From assembly GCA_900316515.1 (NCBI GenBank), contig ONDE01000010.1, positions 1 through 64,000 of the forward strand: a DNA stretch of 64,000 bases, read 5' to 3'. Made by a program: the position numbers and the translations under genes. Shown in pieces: positions 49,601-59,500 of the stretch; within the stretch, counting starts at the first letter, position 1, and each line of letters begins with the position of its first letter. The DNA is from an uncultured Bacteroidales bacterium (lineage in GTDB: Bacteria > Bacteroidota > Bacteroidia > Bacteroidales > P3). The notes under the pieces are model-generated. The model had not been told where the DNA came from. It did no database searches and was given only the letters and a program-made list of their open reading frames with translations.

Positions 49601-52600
49601 CGACAGGTAACCGCCACCATAGGCGTTGCCGTCGCCATAGCCGTGGTGCTGCTCGCTACCCACGGTGCCGCCGTTGAACTGGAAGTGCACCGAGCCCAGC
49701 TTGCTGCCCTTGTTGCCGCCGGGCAGGCGCAGCTGGCGCTCACCGTTCCTATAGGCCAGGCCATTGGCACCCGTACCGGTGAAGTCGGCACTGTCCTGCA
49801 TGAAGATGCGGTTGATGGTACCGGCCTCGTCAAAGCCGATGTTTGTCATAACGCCGCCGCCATAGGCCGAGTAGAGCACCTTGGGCTCCTTGCCCGCTAT
49901 GTTGGCGTGGATATAGAGGTTCGAACTGTTCTGCGTAGGAACAAGCTTGCCCACGAACTCGTCGTATGGATCACGGGCTTCGTTGTTGCGGTCCACTAGA
50001 GTCTCGCCGCCCTCCATGTAACGCTCGCCCCACAGGGGGTTCTCGTCTCTAGGCTCCAGGCGTTCGTGGCAGTGGTAGAAACCATCGCTGCCGCCATACA
50101 CATTCTGCAGCACCAGGCTTTCGCCGTCGAGCACCACATAGCTGCCCTCGCCGGTCTCCGTTCCCACGTCGCCGCTGATATCGTTACCGCCATGCACTTT
50201 GCCGAAGACACCGCCACTGAGCCACACACCCGTCGAGCCCTTCACGTTGGCCATACGGCATCCGCCATAGACCTGCTCGCAGAGGATGCGCGACTTGCCA
50301 TAAGGTGCCAGCGAGCCTTCCATGGCAGCGTTGGAACCAGGAGCATGTATAAAGCAGCTGAAGACCTCGGGCCACTGGTATTGCCAGCCGTCCATGGCGT
50401 AGGCAATACGGCTTGCCATATCGGGCACATCGCGCACCAGACGCATCGAGCGCATGTCACCGGCGTTACCGCCGCCGTACACCACGCCGATACCGCCAGC
50501 CCACAGGTTGATACGCGAGATGGTGTTCATCGGGGCGTTGTTGTTGCCGCCGAAGAAGGCACGCACATTATATCGTCCAATGCCCAGGTTGAAACGTCTA
50601 GGCGAGTGGTTGGCCAGATTGTCGTAGTTGTCCCACTCGTGGCCACTGCCGAGCGAGGGGTCGTACAACTTGCGGTGGTTGGCCTCGAGTTCCACGAGGT
50701 TGCCCAGGGTCCACGGCTGGGGGTGTTGCACCACGTCGCCGGCCGCATGGGCCACACCTTCGTAGGTGCCGGCAGCCTTCCACACCCATTCGCGTGTAAT
50801 GCTGTCGTTCTCATAGATGAAGTTGTCGCCAGTGCAGTACACCACACCGACGGGCCATTCCACCGAAGCGCGGTTGCCGCCCAAGAAGCATGTGTCGACC
50901 ATACCGCCGGTGATATATACCTCTGCGCGCGAGCTCTCCACCAGGTTACCGCCGCCGTAGACATAGCGGATACCCCAGTCGCGGCCATAGCCCTTGAAGT
51001 AGGTGTTGTTCAACTTGTAGCCTGTATATTCATGTCCTGTGGCACCCTCAAATGCCGTGGCGAAGGAACTGAAGTCTGCGTCGCCAGGCTTGGGGGCCAA
51101 CTTGGTGCCGTTGATGTGGATGACAGTCTTGGCTGTCGCAGCAATGCTGCCGCCGTAGTTGTTGCCACCGAACACAGCGTAAATCACACCGCCATGCACC
51201 ATAATGCTCGAGGCCATCTCGGGAGTGGCAGCATCAATGCCGATGAAGGCGTTCTCGGCACCGCCGAACATGGTGTCGATAAGGATGTAGTCATTGTCAG
51301 GGTCATTGGCCACACCAACAGTGATATTGGCTTTCTTGATATAGGGCACAGTGCCGTTGCCATGCTCACCGTCCTCGTTGTTGTCAACGTCATTGGGGTC
51401 GCTGTACAGCGGATTGTACACAAAGAAGTTGGGCACCACTCGGCGGTCGACGCCGTCGGCATCAGGGTCTTCGCCGTAGTGGTCGTACTCCCAGTTCCAG
51501 TGCAGACAGGCTGTGTCGTTGGGAGTGATGTTGTCGTAGTCGACGGCGTTGCATGCCACACCGTGCAGGGCGGCAGTGCGCTCGCGCGGAACATAGCCCC
51601 ACGGGTACACCTCGCCGTTGAAGTAGTAGCTCTGGTACCCCAGGCTCGTCTTGCCGTAGTCATAGGGGTATATATATCTGCTGCTGGTACGGTCGTAGCC
51701 GAAGTTGATACCGCGGTAGGTATAGAAGCCGCAGCCGCCGCCGTACACATAGCCTATGTGCACCTTGTGGTCGGCATCGGTCTTCGTGGTACCCAGCTGT
51801 ATCGTGGCACCGTCGGCGCCCTGCACCCAGCCGGCGATATCGTTACCGCCATAGAGGGCGTAGATCGAGTCGCACGAGTGCACCGTCACGTTGGTGTTGC
51901 CACCCACGTTGGCCATACGGCCGCCGCCCACCACATAGCCACGCACCACAGGAGCGTTGGTGGCATAGGGCATCGGGGTCTTGTCGACAGCGTGGCTTAT
52001 GTTGATGCTGACAGTCTTGGTCTCGGTGGTACCGTTGGTGTAGGTCACCTTCACCGTCAAGGTCGCCTGGGCACCTGCCGGAGGCACACTGACGCAGCTC
52101 ACCGTAATCGGCGAGGCATCGTTGGTCTCCTCGGCGCTGAGGCTCAGATAGCGCTTGGCCGAGTTGCTCAAGGTGTAGTTAACCTTCGAAATCACCAGGT
52201 CCTCGTCATAGGTGGCGGGGAGGTCGTTGTGGCGGGCATTGTCGTAGAAGTAGTAGTAGCGGTAGGTGGGGATACCGGCGCTACCGAAGGTTTCGGTCTC
52301 GCGCTCGCCGTAGTCCAGGTGCAAACCGTAGCGGTAAACCTCCTGGCGGTATTCGGTATAGGGAGGACGGATATGGGCCTGGTAGATGCCGCCGGCACCG
52401 TCGGTGAGATCCATCACGGGCGTCGCCGTGGCACTCTGGCCGTAGCGCAGGCTCGAGGCGCCGGTCTCGTTATAGGCGATACCCAAACTCACCAGACCCT
52501 TGTCGTCGGGAATGTTGGAAATCTGCTTCACATATCCCGTCACCTTCACGGGCATATACAATGCACTGTTACCGTTGGGACGTATGTAGTTGATGGTGCC

Positions 52601-53422
52601 GTTGTCAAAGAACACCGTATCGGGGTCGTAGTAGGTCTTGAAGTCTTTGTCGGCAATCGAGTCGTCGGCGGGATGGCCGGTACTGGTGATGGGGCAGCCC
52701 ATAATGGTGTCCGCACCGGTATAGGGGCTCGTCCCTGCGCAGCGGCGGTCGTAGATGGCGTCCTCGGGACGCTGGTAGCTGTCGTGCGATATCGTCCAGG
52801 TGCCCAGCGAACCACCGGCATTTTTGTCGTCGTACATCACCCAGTGGTAGGCCGTCTGGCGCTTACCGTTGATGTCGTAGTACACATGCTGCATGGCGGC
52901 ACCGAAGTCCCAGTTGTACCAGTAGGTGGTGTTCGAGATAGGATCCGTGGTCGAGATACGCACAACGACCAGGTCGTCGGGACTGCCAACAAGGTAGTAG
53001 CGGTAGTTGCCCCACAGCTGGTAGTAGTAACCCGTCGAACCGGTACGCTGCCAGGCACAGTACTGGTCAAAAGCACTTGTATCCACAGCCTCGAGGTAGG
53101 GACTGGCGGGGTTGTCGATGTTCAGACGCAGGTACACATTACCCATCGCCGTGATATGCGTCACGTTGCTAGGGTTGTAACGCCATATCTTGGCCCAGCT
53201 CTTGGGCACGCTGTTCTTGTCGAAGGCCACCTCGCTCTGGTGTCCAGAACCCCACACCGGACCTTCGTACCACCACAGGCGGCCGTTGGTCAGCGTAAAG
53301 TAGTCGTCTTCTTGTGCCTGTGCTTTCTGCGGCATGCACCACACAGCAAGCATAAGCACCGCGGCGGTCGCCGCTAGCAGTCGTTCGAGTTTGTATGTTG
53401 TCATCTTCATGTTGTGTTTCAA
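40619..53422 (-). CDS. Giant VYGGG-repeat surface protein with GLUG repeats and T9SS type A sorting domain
   Basis: 4267 residues. Start may be 53422, 53410 or 53404 (MKHNMKMTTYKLERLLAATA); a signal peptide ends near KAQAQ. Residues about 500-2105 are made of short beta turns with VYGGG, FGGGN, IYGGS or VFGGND motifs, grouped in larger modules such as GGCRMANVKGS..., YGGNDISGTVHGNTRIDISG and YGGSNGRYDYDE. The next 1300 residues are varied beta domains (PSGGDTIVYRVQGGFYPYTY). A GLUG-like solenoid (about 3770-4010; VGGLAGYLNGTAP, IVGQSANTIIENNYVYG) follows. The last 70 residues (VKVYPNPTTSYVTVEADEL, GVYYLRIHTSEKVTIQKVI) are a T9SS type A sorting domain. Cell-surface filament or adhesin is inferred. 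Confidence 0.88.
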   Translation of the reverse strand: MKHNMKMTTYKLERLLAATAAVLMLAVWCMPQKAQAQEDDYFTLTNGRLWWYEGPVWGSGHQSEVAFDKNSVPKSWAKIWRYNPSNVTHITAMGNVYLRLNIDNPASPYLEAVDTSAFDQYCAWQRTGSTGYYYQLWGNYRYYLVGSPDDLVVVRISTTDPISNTTYWYNWDFGAAMQHVYYDINGKRQTAYHWVMYDDKNAGGSLGTWTISHDSYQRPEDAIYDRRCAGTSPYTGADTIMGCPITSTGHPADDSIADKDFKTYYDPDTVFFDNGTINYIRPNGNSALYMPVKVTGYVKQISNIPDDKGLVSLGIAYNETGASSLRYGQSATATPVMDLTDGAGGIYQAHIRPPYTEYRQEVYRYGLHLDYGERETETFGSAGIPTYRYYYFYDNARHNDLPATYDEDLVISKVNYTLSNSAKRYLSLSAEETNDASPITVSCVSVPPAGAQATLTVKVTYTNGTTETKTVSINISHAVDKTPMPYATNAPVVRGYVVGGGRMANVGGNTNVTVHSCDSIYALYGGNDIAGWVQGADGATIQLGTTKTDADHKVHIGYVYGGGCGFYTYRGINFGYDRTSSRYIYPYDYGKTSLGYQSYYFNGEVYPWGYVPRERTAALHGVACNAVDYDNITPNDTACLHWNWEYDHYGEDPDADGVDRRVVPNFFVYNPLYSDPNDVDNNEDGEHGNGTVPYIKKANITVGVANDPDNDYILIDTMFGGAENAFIGIDAATPEMASSIMVHGGVIYAVFGGNNYGGSIAATAKTVIHINGTKLAPKPGDADFSSFATAFEGATGHEYTGYKLNNTYFKGYGRDWGIRYVYGGGNLVESSRAEVYITGGMVDTCFLGGNRASVEWPVGVVYCTGDNFIYENDSITREWVWKAAGTYEGVAHAAGDVVQHPQPWTLGNLVELEANHRKLYDPSLGSGHEWDNYDNLANHSPRRFNLGIGRYNVRAFFGGNNNAPMNTISRINLWAGGIGVVYGGGNAGDMRSMRLVRDVPDMASRIAYAMDGWQYQWPEVFSCFIHAPGSNAAMEGSLAPYGKSRILCEQVYGGCRMANVKGSTGVWLSGGVFGKVHGGNDISGDVGTETGEGSYVVLDGESLVLQNVYGGSDGFYHCHERLEPRDENPLWGERYMEGGETLVDRNNEARDPYDEFVGKLVPTQNSSNLYIHANIAGKEPKVLYSAYGGGVMTNIGFDEAGTINRIFMQDSADFTGTGANGLAYRNGERQLRLPGGNKGSKLGSVHFQFNGGTVGSEQHHGYGDGNAYGGGYLSSIYGLSYTFIQSTSTIKGSLYTGNDCMGSIASFGAYSIPEVRDYENNLVHEGKAPEDFMATDNITHMNKEDGVDDLGNPKYTATHSAYLRIEGTPTINNVYGSGNGAYNYDGSRPEYSSFEPVCQDKAVDNRPLQKSSFIDINTAGGMIDTVFGGGNGVGVSDEVVVLLNCTTPDVYAVGTIFGGNNRDNMDQCVPDIRLRKGTVDYVFGGGNSGNMSGRKAVADPYCGIKVDSVSTFVRVESADVTVKEAIFGGCRKADVKYMAYVDIRNSNTADGKGINYVYGGNDISGTVHGNTRIDISGGRVQHIYGGSNGRYDYDEINPGEFNVYEFGQPHDAAHLLATGTTGRPFVDSTTLNLWGGQIDDNVYGGGRLGSCRLTYVNVNDRECEGEGGGCHDLTINGSVYGGGEGNWQDLNAEHQGNVVSTDDGDGYTKVHLHHATNLSTARAYGGGRGGDVENTYIEAFETWDKPFEAIYGGCWGSTVHGTTHVVMRGNTEGESKTAMKVFGGNDFTGYVNEANIRIISGKYDYIYGAGNGDYPTTSYDTGCYAGNFVDHDGAGTLYPRPKRLYVPNTQKVTIDFEGGIVNNNIYGGGKMGTSFPYRRNNDGTLYYDLDGRLEADTNRTAITSASDYDVNNLPFDDPTRYSYLVVNMKGGTVTQNVFGGAAGVADGGGLVYGLKMVNMQGGTVNDIYGGSENCSDGYWHETCHGVAVSDYRAMTTKRPSSIINVTGGTVNANIYGGGYLGNVFGSTYVNIGIAAVDSCEVWRDPVTGVTTAYEVFRPGVTNGKVAALTLNDVLIGNSIYGGANWGENSGSSDYTAEGFFGGNNWIIVDGDGYNTFMNEDQETLKKMGIAKNIIGSGTSAKGGDLKSRIDVRNYGAPRSTQWDAANCMPVKELLSIQRASELWLHNTAIHYHGDRDAVSAYVSREYAINRIGTLNTQGYNILSLARTVSNIDTARYYKEGWPLDLTDNAQFERCFSNNAECHACGGTGTVCQQLSAINRTDVDHMLPALLMHNGINIDFVNENDEYSHVYGYAYIMAEPGTNAVITAAPKYGSTNGDDGGFMPACSDSLYVIQQSSGPVLTWTKGSGSSAEYPYYNYSTSYRVWSLGQGSRIRFAVVQAHSNPKNEEVDDKPFTKIVNGDAKNFSMAHSTLKLPPTAAGHFYKINGSTGVVITDENEEMRMTDEAYMPKTWEGMDDTWHPADGSDLLTEESSSMRLVSVADPTREVIMTVNNPGTYFGMVLTSGKNFKRIPTGHNTDSMLVAPVTTVGPWDSCTVVTGNEHVNSWSNFSSAQVSDATNALPEMDIYVTYGNELNHTLVGFVNFTFDEYVAVPKRAHYDGDGYSAPEGPGHNYGAVVDGDPLTPAIDTVWLDSNLLMPINVQITISTILEDFSNMEHNVLAMYNEGRSNIFSRKLVLPATLEGRELYLTKVEWAPTTKSGTEAGNGDWTTSTENPVDWFNLTDDSASVIGTGNTFRMTIKPSDNITNSMNTGNGWHTLSVTTPLDLVSVTNQTGVHQISAGTNHYTHNAVTVPGEYGRLIGELDGHGEAALDVNLNFDGNHVYEKVDGKGYIGKVVMTFKSYKGGAATIAQNPQNERREFTITIYVKSRAVGDTIYVASADHIDRGGFPTLYGHNFKYYSDRIGTSGVDNIFTNEADFKLRCGKSPNLYLTNIKDAFNERIYEEGDVLCVLDQVNITPGDPLLIKGFDYMDVPVIRYSGHHHQLPGEKGVYRGTMINVSGSGASFSARFINFRGGLLSKIEPDRTYDAVNGYHEEGYNGPGNGWDNHDTVYNPIPGVFDNTRGKQKYADTNMVFGPVIAVSDGAVVSLQNGVTVEQNYNGYKGDDMMKYGAINVGPNGTLNFTNNVTVRHNLSDSIVNNDFLHTDLDNTPWRIHPYNGAIFMNGGRFELLASASITSMKVIDNYVCGSNMERFWNKYVQQFDGKDRLLRYDFYDTSSAVRANVLLGREPNTSVAVQDTSDSRSDMIYFSSTLPAGTRIGVSKWFPDIDEELRDTIQIVYQASGTHLGEAIDQNNFSSDNGYFVMYNGGVNVQRIYLQRCATFKHQVASNTPFIDGILPKDVLEYNCMANVNCPSGGDTIVYRVQGGFYPYTYKWSGENTREFTTLYTSNEIKKQVKNNNYSGIRSAIADTLITSNITLGTLEKKKNITFKVQATDASGNCTLYKNIDITLAKSIADNPVKLDLSRYDDAPTTVDNAFTDTDTSHHARATRQYKTVQITPKVWASPYSGTIQSVVYDKLNPTSDYYVFLDNGDGVDNHHSLSDVYFCEGEVIKLATTPQYAGSPSEPVADFVMWDFDPYYSPTATFVVPTANRDVVAYYSPREYWKNHINTPAKGGVAYDNTYTYASRPTVASYELPDGSSTTAAGYVTTYNGDVHIYNENGLAWFISVVNGLNLTQAREFFFNKVYLHQKDGGYDMKYYKWSPVGNRQHPFRGWFQGVSSDVADTARLANGQYVTIKNIILNEPEMNNVGFFGFLDSARVYSIKLNGAMARGSVYVGTLAASSTHTQVQNCVVEGDAEGPSTNSTTILTTHYVSGGMIGESDHDRITNSSISAKYVGDAVYSGGVIGYGTSSSIVNDHARNDSRMSGLYVGGLAGYLNGTAPVSKSLFRKAKSGDMSTVRNNYVRLESDGSSQRVGGIVGQSANTIIENNYVYGMVAGSATDGAVGAVLNNGTRAENNYYEYGSTKRVSGQMSSGASESTTASFEGSGNRVNIDQQVYGVNNMTRVLNIWVNEHNAAEGSEVYKTWRSDLVNANHGYPVFGNPDMIPVENTITLENCDTVEWEGVYYTVDTSFSYNIIDSILMIDSTTALNVIVHHSTTTSVSDSIDEGDGYSGYGFYLTPAETTLMHNTLDSAGAVTIVLSDTLTTSFGCDSVVTLNLTINAKQGVTEVTRVSTVKVYPNPTTSYVTVEADELKHVELYDNEGRRLADYVDAAGDKLTVDLDRLSTGVYYLRIHTSEKVTIQKVIKK

Positions 53423-53477
53423 GTCAAATTACTAGTATATAACGCGCTACGCGTGTATATTTTTATATTATAAAGCG

Positions 53478-53485
53478 CAAAGATA
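53478..53485 (-). promoter_or_regulatory. -7 element upstream of the 4267-residue protein gene
   Basis: Minus-strand TATCTTTG in an A/T-rich gap, 56 bases before the first possible ATG. No good -33 box. It suggests that this gene can also be transcribed apart from the giant gene upstream. The gap 53423-53593 also holds a GC-rich hairpin near 53560-53580 without a T-run. Confidence 0.45.
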
Positions 53486-53593
53486 CTAAAAAAATCCCGA
53501 TTTTGTTTATAATTTATTAATAACTAGCTTCTTTTTAACTTTTTTTATAACCCTCCCCTCCCCCGCTTGCGGCGGGGAAGGGGCCGGTTCTCT

Positions 53594-56500
53594 TTAGTTG
53601 TGATCTCCTATCTCAACAGTCGTATTTCCAGTTACTTTGGCCGCATTGCCGCCACCATAGACCGAACCCATGATGTCGGTGCGGTTACCCTGGATGATCA
53701 CCTTGGTGTTGCCGACGACAGGTGCGGCATTGCCGCCGCCGTAGACGTTGCCGGGATACACATTGCCGCTGCCGTCAACATAGCCCACGCGGGCGTTGGG
53801 ATTCACGCCAGTGGTCACCTCACGGTCTATGGCACCGATGGTCACCACGGGGTTGCCCATCACCCTGGCGGCATTGACCTTGTCAAGGTAGGCGTTGTAG
53901 GTCGCCAGCGAGTCGTCGTAGGCTGCCTGCGAGGTGAAGTATTCCGAGTGTCCGGCAGAGGTCCATTCGGCATGCGTCCTGGGCTTGAGGACGGGTCTCA
54001 GGTTCTGGTAACCCTTGCCGCCGCCGAAGACATTCTGGCGCACAGTGCCGTTGATGACGTTGACCACGGGCGAAATACGCGTCGGGTCTGACCACACCGT
54101 GTCTTTCGGATTCGCGTGGTCGGTACCGTCTTTCCATGTGCTGTCGGGTATGTAGGCCACAAGGTTGCCGCCGCCATATACATTGTTCAGTTTCAGGGGG
54201 CAGCCACCGCAGCAGGTGCTGTTGTGGGTCGAGTCGATATTGACAACGATGTTGCCGAAGATGTTGCCGCCTTCGTTCGAGCCGCCGAAGACCTCGTCGA
54301 TGGTGTGGCCGGGGTTCGAACCGTAGACGTTGACGGTGACGTCGCCGTAGATACGGCCGCCGCTCATGTTGCCGCCGAAGACGCGCGTCATGTCGCCACC
54401 CTCGATGGTGAGGACGATGTTCTTGCGGTCGGTGGGAGTGCCGATGTCGGCGTTTCTGGCGCCGCCATAGACGTCGGTCAGACCAGTGGCGCCGCAGGGC
54501 ACTGTGACCACGGCGCTGCCGCCGGGGGCCTCGTTGCCGCCACCGAAGACTTCCTTGGTGAGGATGGGGCAGTTGCCGTTGGGGGCGATGTCGACAGTGG
54601 CTGTGCCTTCAACAACACCCTTGCTGTTGCTGCCGCCGAAGAGCTGGCCTGCCAGACCGCCGAGGATGGTGACCGTGGCATCGCCGCTGTTGGGAGGCGC
54701 TATGGTGCCGGTGAGCGCGCTCACATTGGCGCCGGGGTTGTTAGGCACCTCGACCGACGAGCCGTTGCCGCCGGCATAGACCTGGAAGAAGCGGCCGCCT
54801 TCGATGGTGACGGTGTTGTTGAGGGTGTTGGCCGCACGGCCGCCACCATATACATACATAATAGTATTTTCGCACCCGTGTACGTAGACCACCGACTTAC
54901 GGACGGGAGTCACAGGCCAGGCTGAGGGTGTGCCGGTGATGCGGTCCTGGTAGAGGGTGTCGTAGATGGTGCCGGAGCAGTCGAGGCTGCCGTTGCCGGT
55001 GAGCACCGAGGCCTGGTTGCCGCCGCCGTAGACGCCGAAGATGGCGTAGTTGGTGGCGATGTTCGAGCCCGTGGTGTCGGGTTCCGTGGCGGGAGGCACA
55101 ATGGTGGGGCAGGTGTTGGCGCTGGTGTGGGCTGTCTTGTATACGTCGACGCGCATGATGCCCAGGGGCGACGATCCGGCGTCGTTGCCGCCGAAGACGT
55201 TGCCCTCGATGGTGGCGCCGTTGTTGCTGTAGTCGGAGGCACCGATGTTCACCTGCGTGTTGCCGTCGACGATACCAGCCGTGGGCGAAGTGGGGCTGCC
55301 CTGGCCGCCGCCGAAGATGTTGCCCTTGATGGTGCCATCGAGGATGTCGACGGTGGTGCCGCCGTAGTCGACGTGGCCGTTCTCGCCGCCGCCGTAGACC
55401 GAGCCGTAGACGGTGTCGCCGGGGGCGTCGACGGTGACGTGGCTCTTGTAGACGTAGGCGAATTCGCCGAAGCCGCCGTCGGCAAGGAAGTCGGAGATTG
55501 TGGCTGCGTCGGCCGGGTTGTTGGCGCGGCCTCGGCTCGAGCCGTAGACGTTGCCGCCGTAGCCCTTGGCGCGGTTGGCGGCGGTGCCTATGGTGGAGTA
55601 GATGTTCACCGTGGCGGTGCCGTTGTCGCCCGAGCCCTGCCAGGTCGTCGAGTCGCCGAGGATGCCGTAGTCGCCCACCAGGCCCATCGAGCCGCCGCCG
55701 TAGACGTTGCGGTAGATGGTGCCGCCGTTGACGGTGACGGTGGTGGTGTTGCGCACGTAGCCGGCGCTGAAGCTGTAGTGGGTTTTGTTGGCATCGTCTT
55801 TGTAGGTGTCGACACCACGGCCGGCGCCGTAGACGTTGCCTATGTAGTCGTATTTCTTCTTGGCTTCGGCCTTCTCGGCGTCGGTGCCGCTGCCGGCATC
55901 GATGTCGGTAAAGGCCGAGGTGATGTCGGAACCTATGGTGCCGCCGTTGATGGTGACGACAGTGTTGTTCTGCACGTGTCCGTTCTCGCCCGAGCCGAAG
56001 ACCGAGCCGTGGATGAAGGGCTTGCCGTCGGTGCCGGCGTCGATGGTCACGGTGGTGTTGTAGACGTAGGCGCGGTCGGAGTAGCCGGGGCCTGCCACAC
56101 CGCGGCACGAGCCGAAGACCGAGCCGTTGTTCATGCCGTCGGAGCCTATGATGGCGGTGCCGCCGATGGTCACCGATGTGCTGCCGGTGTTGGCCTGCGG
56201 GGTGCCGTGGGGGTCGTAGGTGGTGGGTGCCAGCGAGGTGCCGGGGGCGGGGTCGCCGGCGTTCTTGCGGTAGAGGATGGTGCCGACGGTGGCCAGCGAG
56301 CCGCCGCCGTAGACGTTGTGCAGCACGGTGCCGCCGGTGATGTTGACGCTGGCGTCGCCATAGACGCGGCCGGCGGTGTAGCTGAGGTTGTGGCCGGTGC
56401 CGCTGCTGATGGGGTCGACACCGCGGCCGCCGCCGTAGACGTTGCCGTGGTAGACCTTGATGTCGGCTTCGCCGAAGCTGTTGATGGCGCGCTCGGCATC

Positions 56501-59500
56501 GCTGAGGGTGGCGCCCACGGTGCCGCCGGTCATGGTGACCGCGGCGTCGGTGAGCACGTGGCCGTTGGCGCCGCCGCCGAAGACCGAGCCGCGTATCATG
56601 GCGACACTGTCGATTGTGACGTCGGTGCGGTAGCAGTAGGCCATGAGGGTTACCATGTCGCTGCTCTCGCCGGCAATACCGCGGCCGCCGCCGAAGACGG
56701 AGCCTTCGTTGATGCCGGTGACGCCCACCTGGCCGCCTTTAACGGTAACGAAGACGTTGCCGGGGTCGGCATGCGCCAACACATACATCGTGTCGGGTTC
56801 GCTGCCGTCGGTGCGGAAGCCGGCGCGGCGAACGGCATATTTACCCGGGTCGCGCTTGGCGCTGAGGGGGTGGCCGGCGTCGTATGCCACGAGCTTGTAT
56901 TCGTAGAGCGAGTCGACGCGGTAGGGGGTGCCGTCCTCGTAGAAGAGGTAGGTGCCCACCGAGGCCAGCGAGCCGCCGCCGAAGACGTGGTGGTAGATGA
57001 CGCCGCCGGTAATCTCGACCTCCGAGTCGCCGTAGACGCGACCGGCCGTGGCGCTGTAGCCTATCTCGGGACGCAGGGCGTCGGTGTGGTCCACACCGCG
57101 GCCGCCGCCGTAGACGTTGCCGCGGTAGACAGCCGGGCCGTGGCCGGCGTTGTCCTCGTCGTCCTCGTATTCGAGGCTGAGCTTCAGGTTAGCGTCGTTG
57201 GAGAACTTAAAGGTGCCGTTGCCGTCGATGCCGTTGTCGGCGGCACGGCCGGGATAGAAGGCCGTGTCGTGCAGCGGGATGCCGCCGATGATGCCGCCGT
57301 TGATGTCGACGTGGGTGTTGATCTTCACGTGGCCGTTCTCGCCGCCGCCGAAGACCGAACCGCAGATGACGGGTATCTTGTCGCCGTCGTTGTCGACCAC
57401 GACGATGGTGTTGCGCGTGAAGGCCGAGTTGGCGTAGTCCTTGTCGATGGTGTTGTTGTGCAGTGCACCCACACCACGGCCCGAGCCGAAGACCATGCCC
57501 GAGTTGGAACCGAGGTAGTGGTAGTTGAGCTCGGTGAACATCTGCTGCTTCTGGTCATCCGAGAGGCCATTCCACTTAGTCTGTGCTGCTGCCGCCGACA
57601 AGTCGTGCCATTCGGCATTGTCGATTTGGGTGCGCAGCAGGTACTGTGCCGTGAGGGCGTCGTTGGCGTTGTATTGGTTGAGGGGTCGCTCGAGGGCCTC
57701 GGCTGCGTTGCCGATGATGGCGTCGCCGGTGATGTGGACCACGGCCTGGCCGGTGCCCTGGACGAAGAGGTGGCGGTAGCGGTGGGTGTCGCCGTCGTTC
57801 CACAGCTTGTAGGAGTAGTCGCCGACCGAGGCCAGCGAGCCGCCGCCGAAGACGGAGTGGTAGACCTTGCCGCCGGAGATTTTCACGCGGGTGTTGCCGA
57901 AGACGCGGCCTGCCGTCTCGGAGAGGTGCTGCGTGCTGCCGCCAACGGTGCTGGCAACAACGCTCACACCGCGGCCGCCGCCGTAGACGTTGCCGTTGTA
58001 GTTGCGGTAGCCATGGCCGGTGCGCTCGTCGATTTTGCGCACTGCCAGGGGCAGCATGACGCCCACGGTGCCGCCGGTCATCTCGACATAGGTGTCTTCT
58101 TTCACGTGGCCGTTGGCGCCGCCGCCGAAGACTGCGCCGCGGATGTCGGCGCCAGAGCGTATTGATACATAAGTATTATTGGCGTTGGCAAGGTGTGCCA
58201 CGCTGCTCGAGATGGCACCTGCGATACCGCGGCCCGAACCGAAGACACTGCCCTCGTTGATGCCGCGGGTACCGATGACGCCGCCTCTGACGATAACCGT
58301 GGCAAGACCTGTTCCCGTCACGGCGTCACCGAGGTAGTAGGGACGGGTGTAGACTGTGGTGGCGGTGTCGTGCCAGCCGTTCTCGGCGCTGGTCGTCGAC
58401 TGGCGGAAGGTGAACTGGCCGGTGATTTCGTTGCCCATGGGGTCTTTATACTTGGTGACGCCCCCTTCGGTGGTGATGCTGTACACGAGGGTGCCCACCG
58501 AGGCCAGCGAGCCGCCGCCGAACAGGTCGTGGTAGATATGGCCGCCGGTGACTTCGACCGTGGCGTTGCCGTAGACACGGCCTGCCGTGGCGCTGTAGTT
58601 GTGTGCGTCGATGGAGACATTGTTTTCAGGGTCGGTGGGAGTCACACCGCGGCCGCCGCCGTAGACGTTGCCGCGGTAGATGGTGGGTCCTTCGCCGTTG
58701 TCGCCTATCCAGTGTTCGTGGAGGTGGATGCCCGAGCCGTAGCTCTCATTCTGGTAGTAGGCTTCAGAGAGGAGTGTGTCGGAGCCGTTGATACGTAGTG
58801 TGTCGTGGCTCACGTAGCCGTCGGGGCTCACATGCCATTGGGGGAAATCACCCCAGTCGACGGCACTCCTCAGCGGCACGCCAATCTGTGCGGTGCCGGC
58901 AATAGTCACCTTGGTGTCCTTACGCACGTGGCCGTTCTCGCCGCCGCCGAACACCGAGCCGCGCACCTGGGCATTGCCGCCGATGGTGACATCGGTGTTC
59001 TTGGTGAAGGCCATCTGGACATACTGGTCGCTGATGTTTTGTCCGGCGTGGCCGCGGCCCGAGCCGTAGACGTTGCCCTCGTTGTTGCCGGCATATTTGT
59101 AGAAGGTCTTGACGAGTTCCTTGTTAGCGCTGCTGAGGTTGGCGTAGTCGGTGCCGTCGTAAGAATAGTCGCCGTTATCGTTGAAGATGGTGTGGCCGTC
59201 GGCGTAGCCCACGATGCCGCCGGTGATGCTGACGGTGGCCGTGCCGGAGTTCTGCTCGTCCTTGTAGCCCACGGTGGCCAGCGAGCCGCCGCCATAAATG
59301 TTATGCGTGACGCGGCCGGCGGTCATGGTGACATTGGCGCTGTCGCCCACGCGGCCGGCAGTGACGCTGTGGTATTCCACGCCGTGGTCGCGGTAGGTGT
59401 CGATACCGCGGCCGCCGCCGTAGACGTTGCCGAAGAAGATGTCATCGACCTTACCGACGCCGTTGTCGTCCTCTTCGTGCTCGCTGGCTTCCATCTCCTG

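Noticed and set aside
53540-53590. GC-rich hairpin after the 3252-residue gene as a terminator
   Set aside because: The stem is short and no T-run follows on the minus strand; too weak to call.
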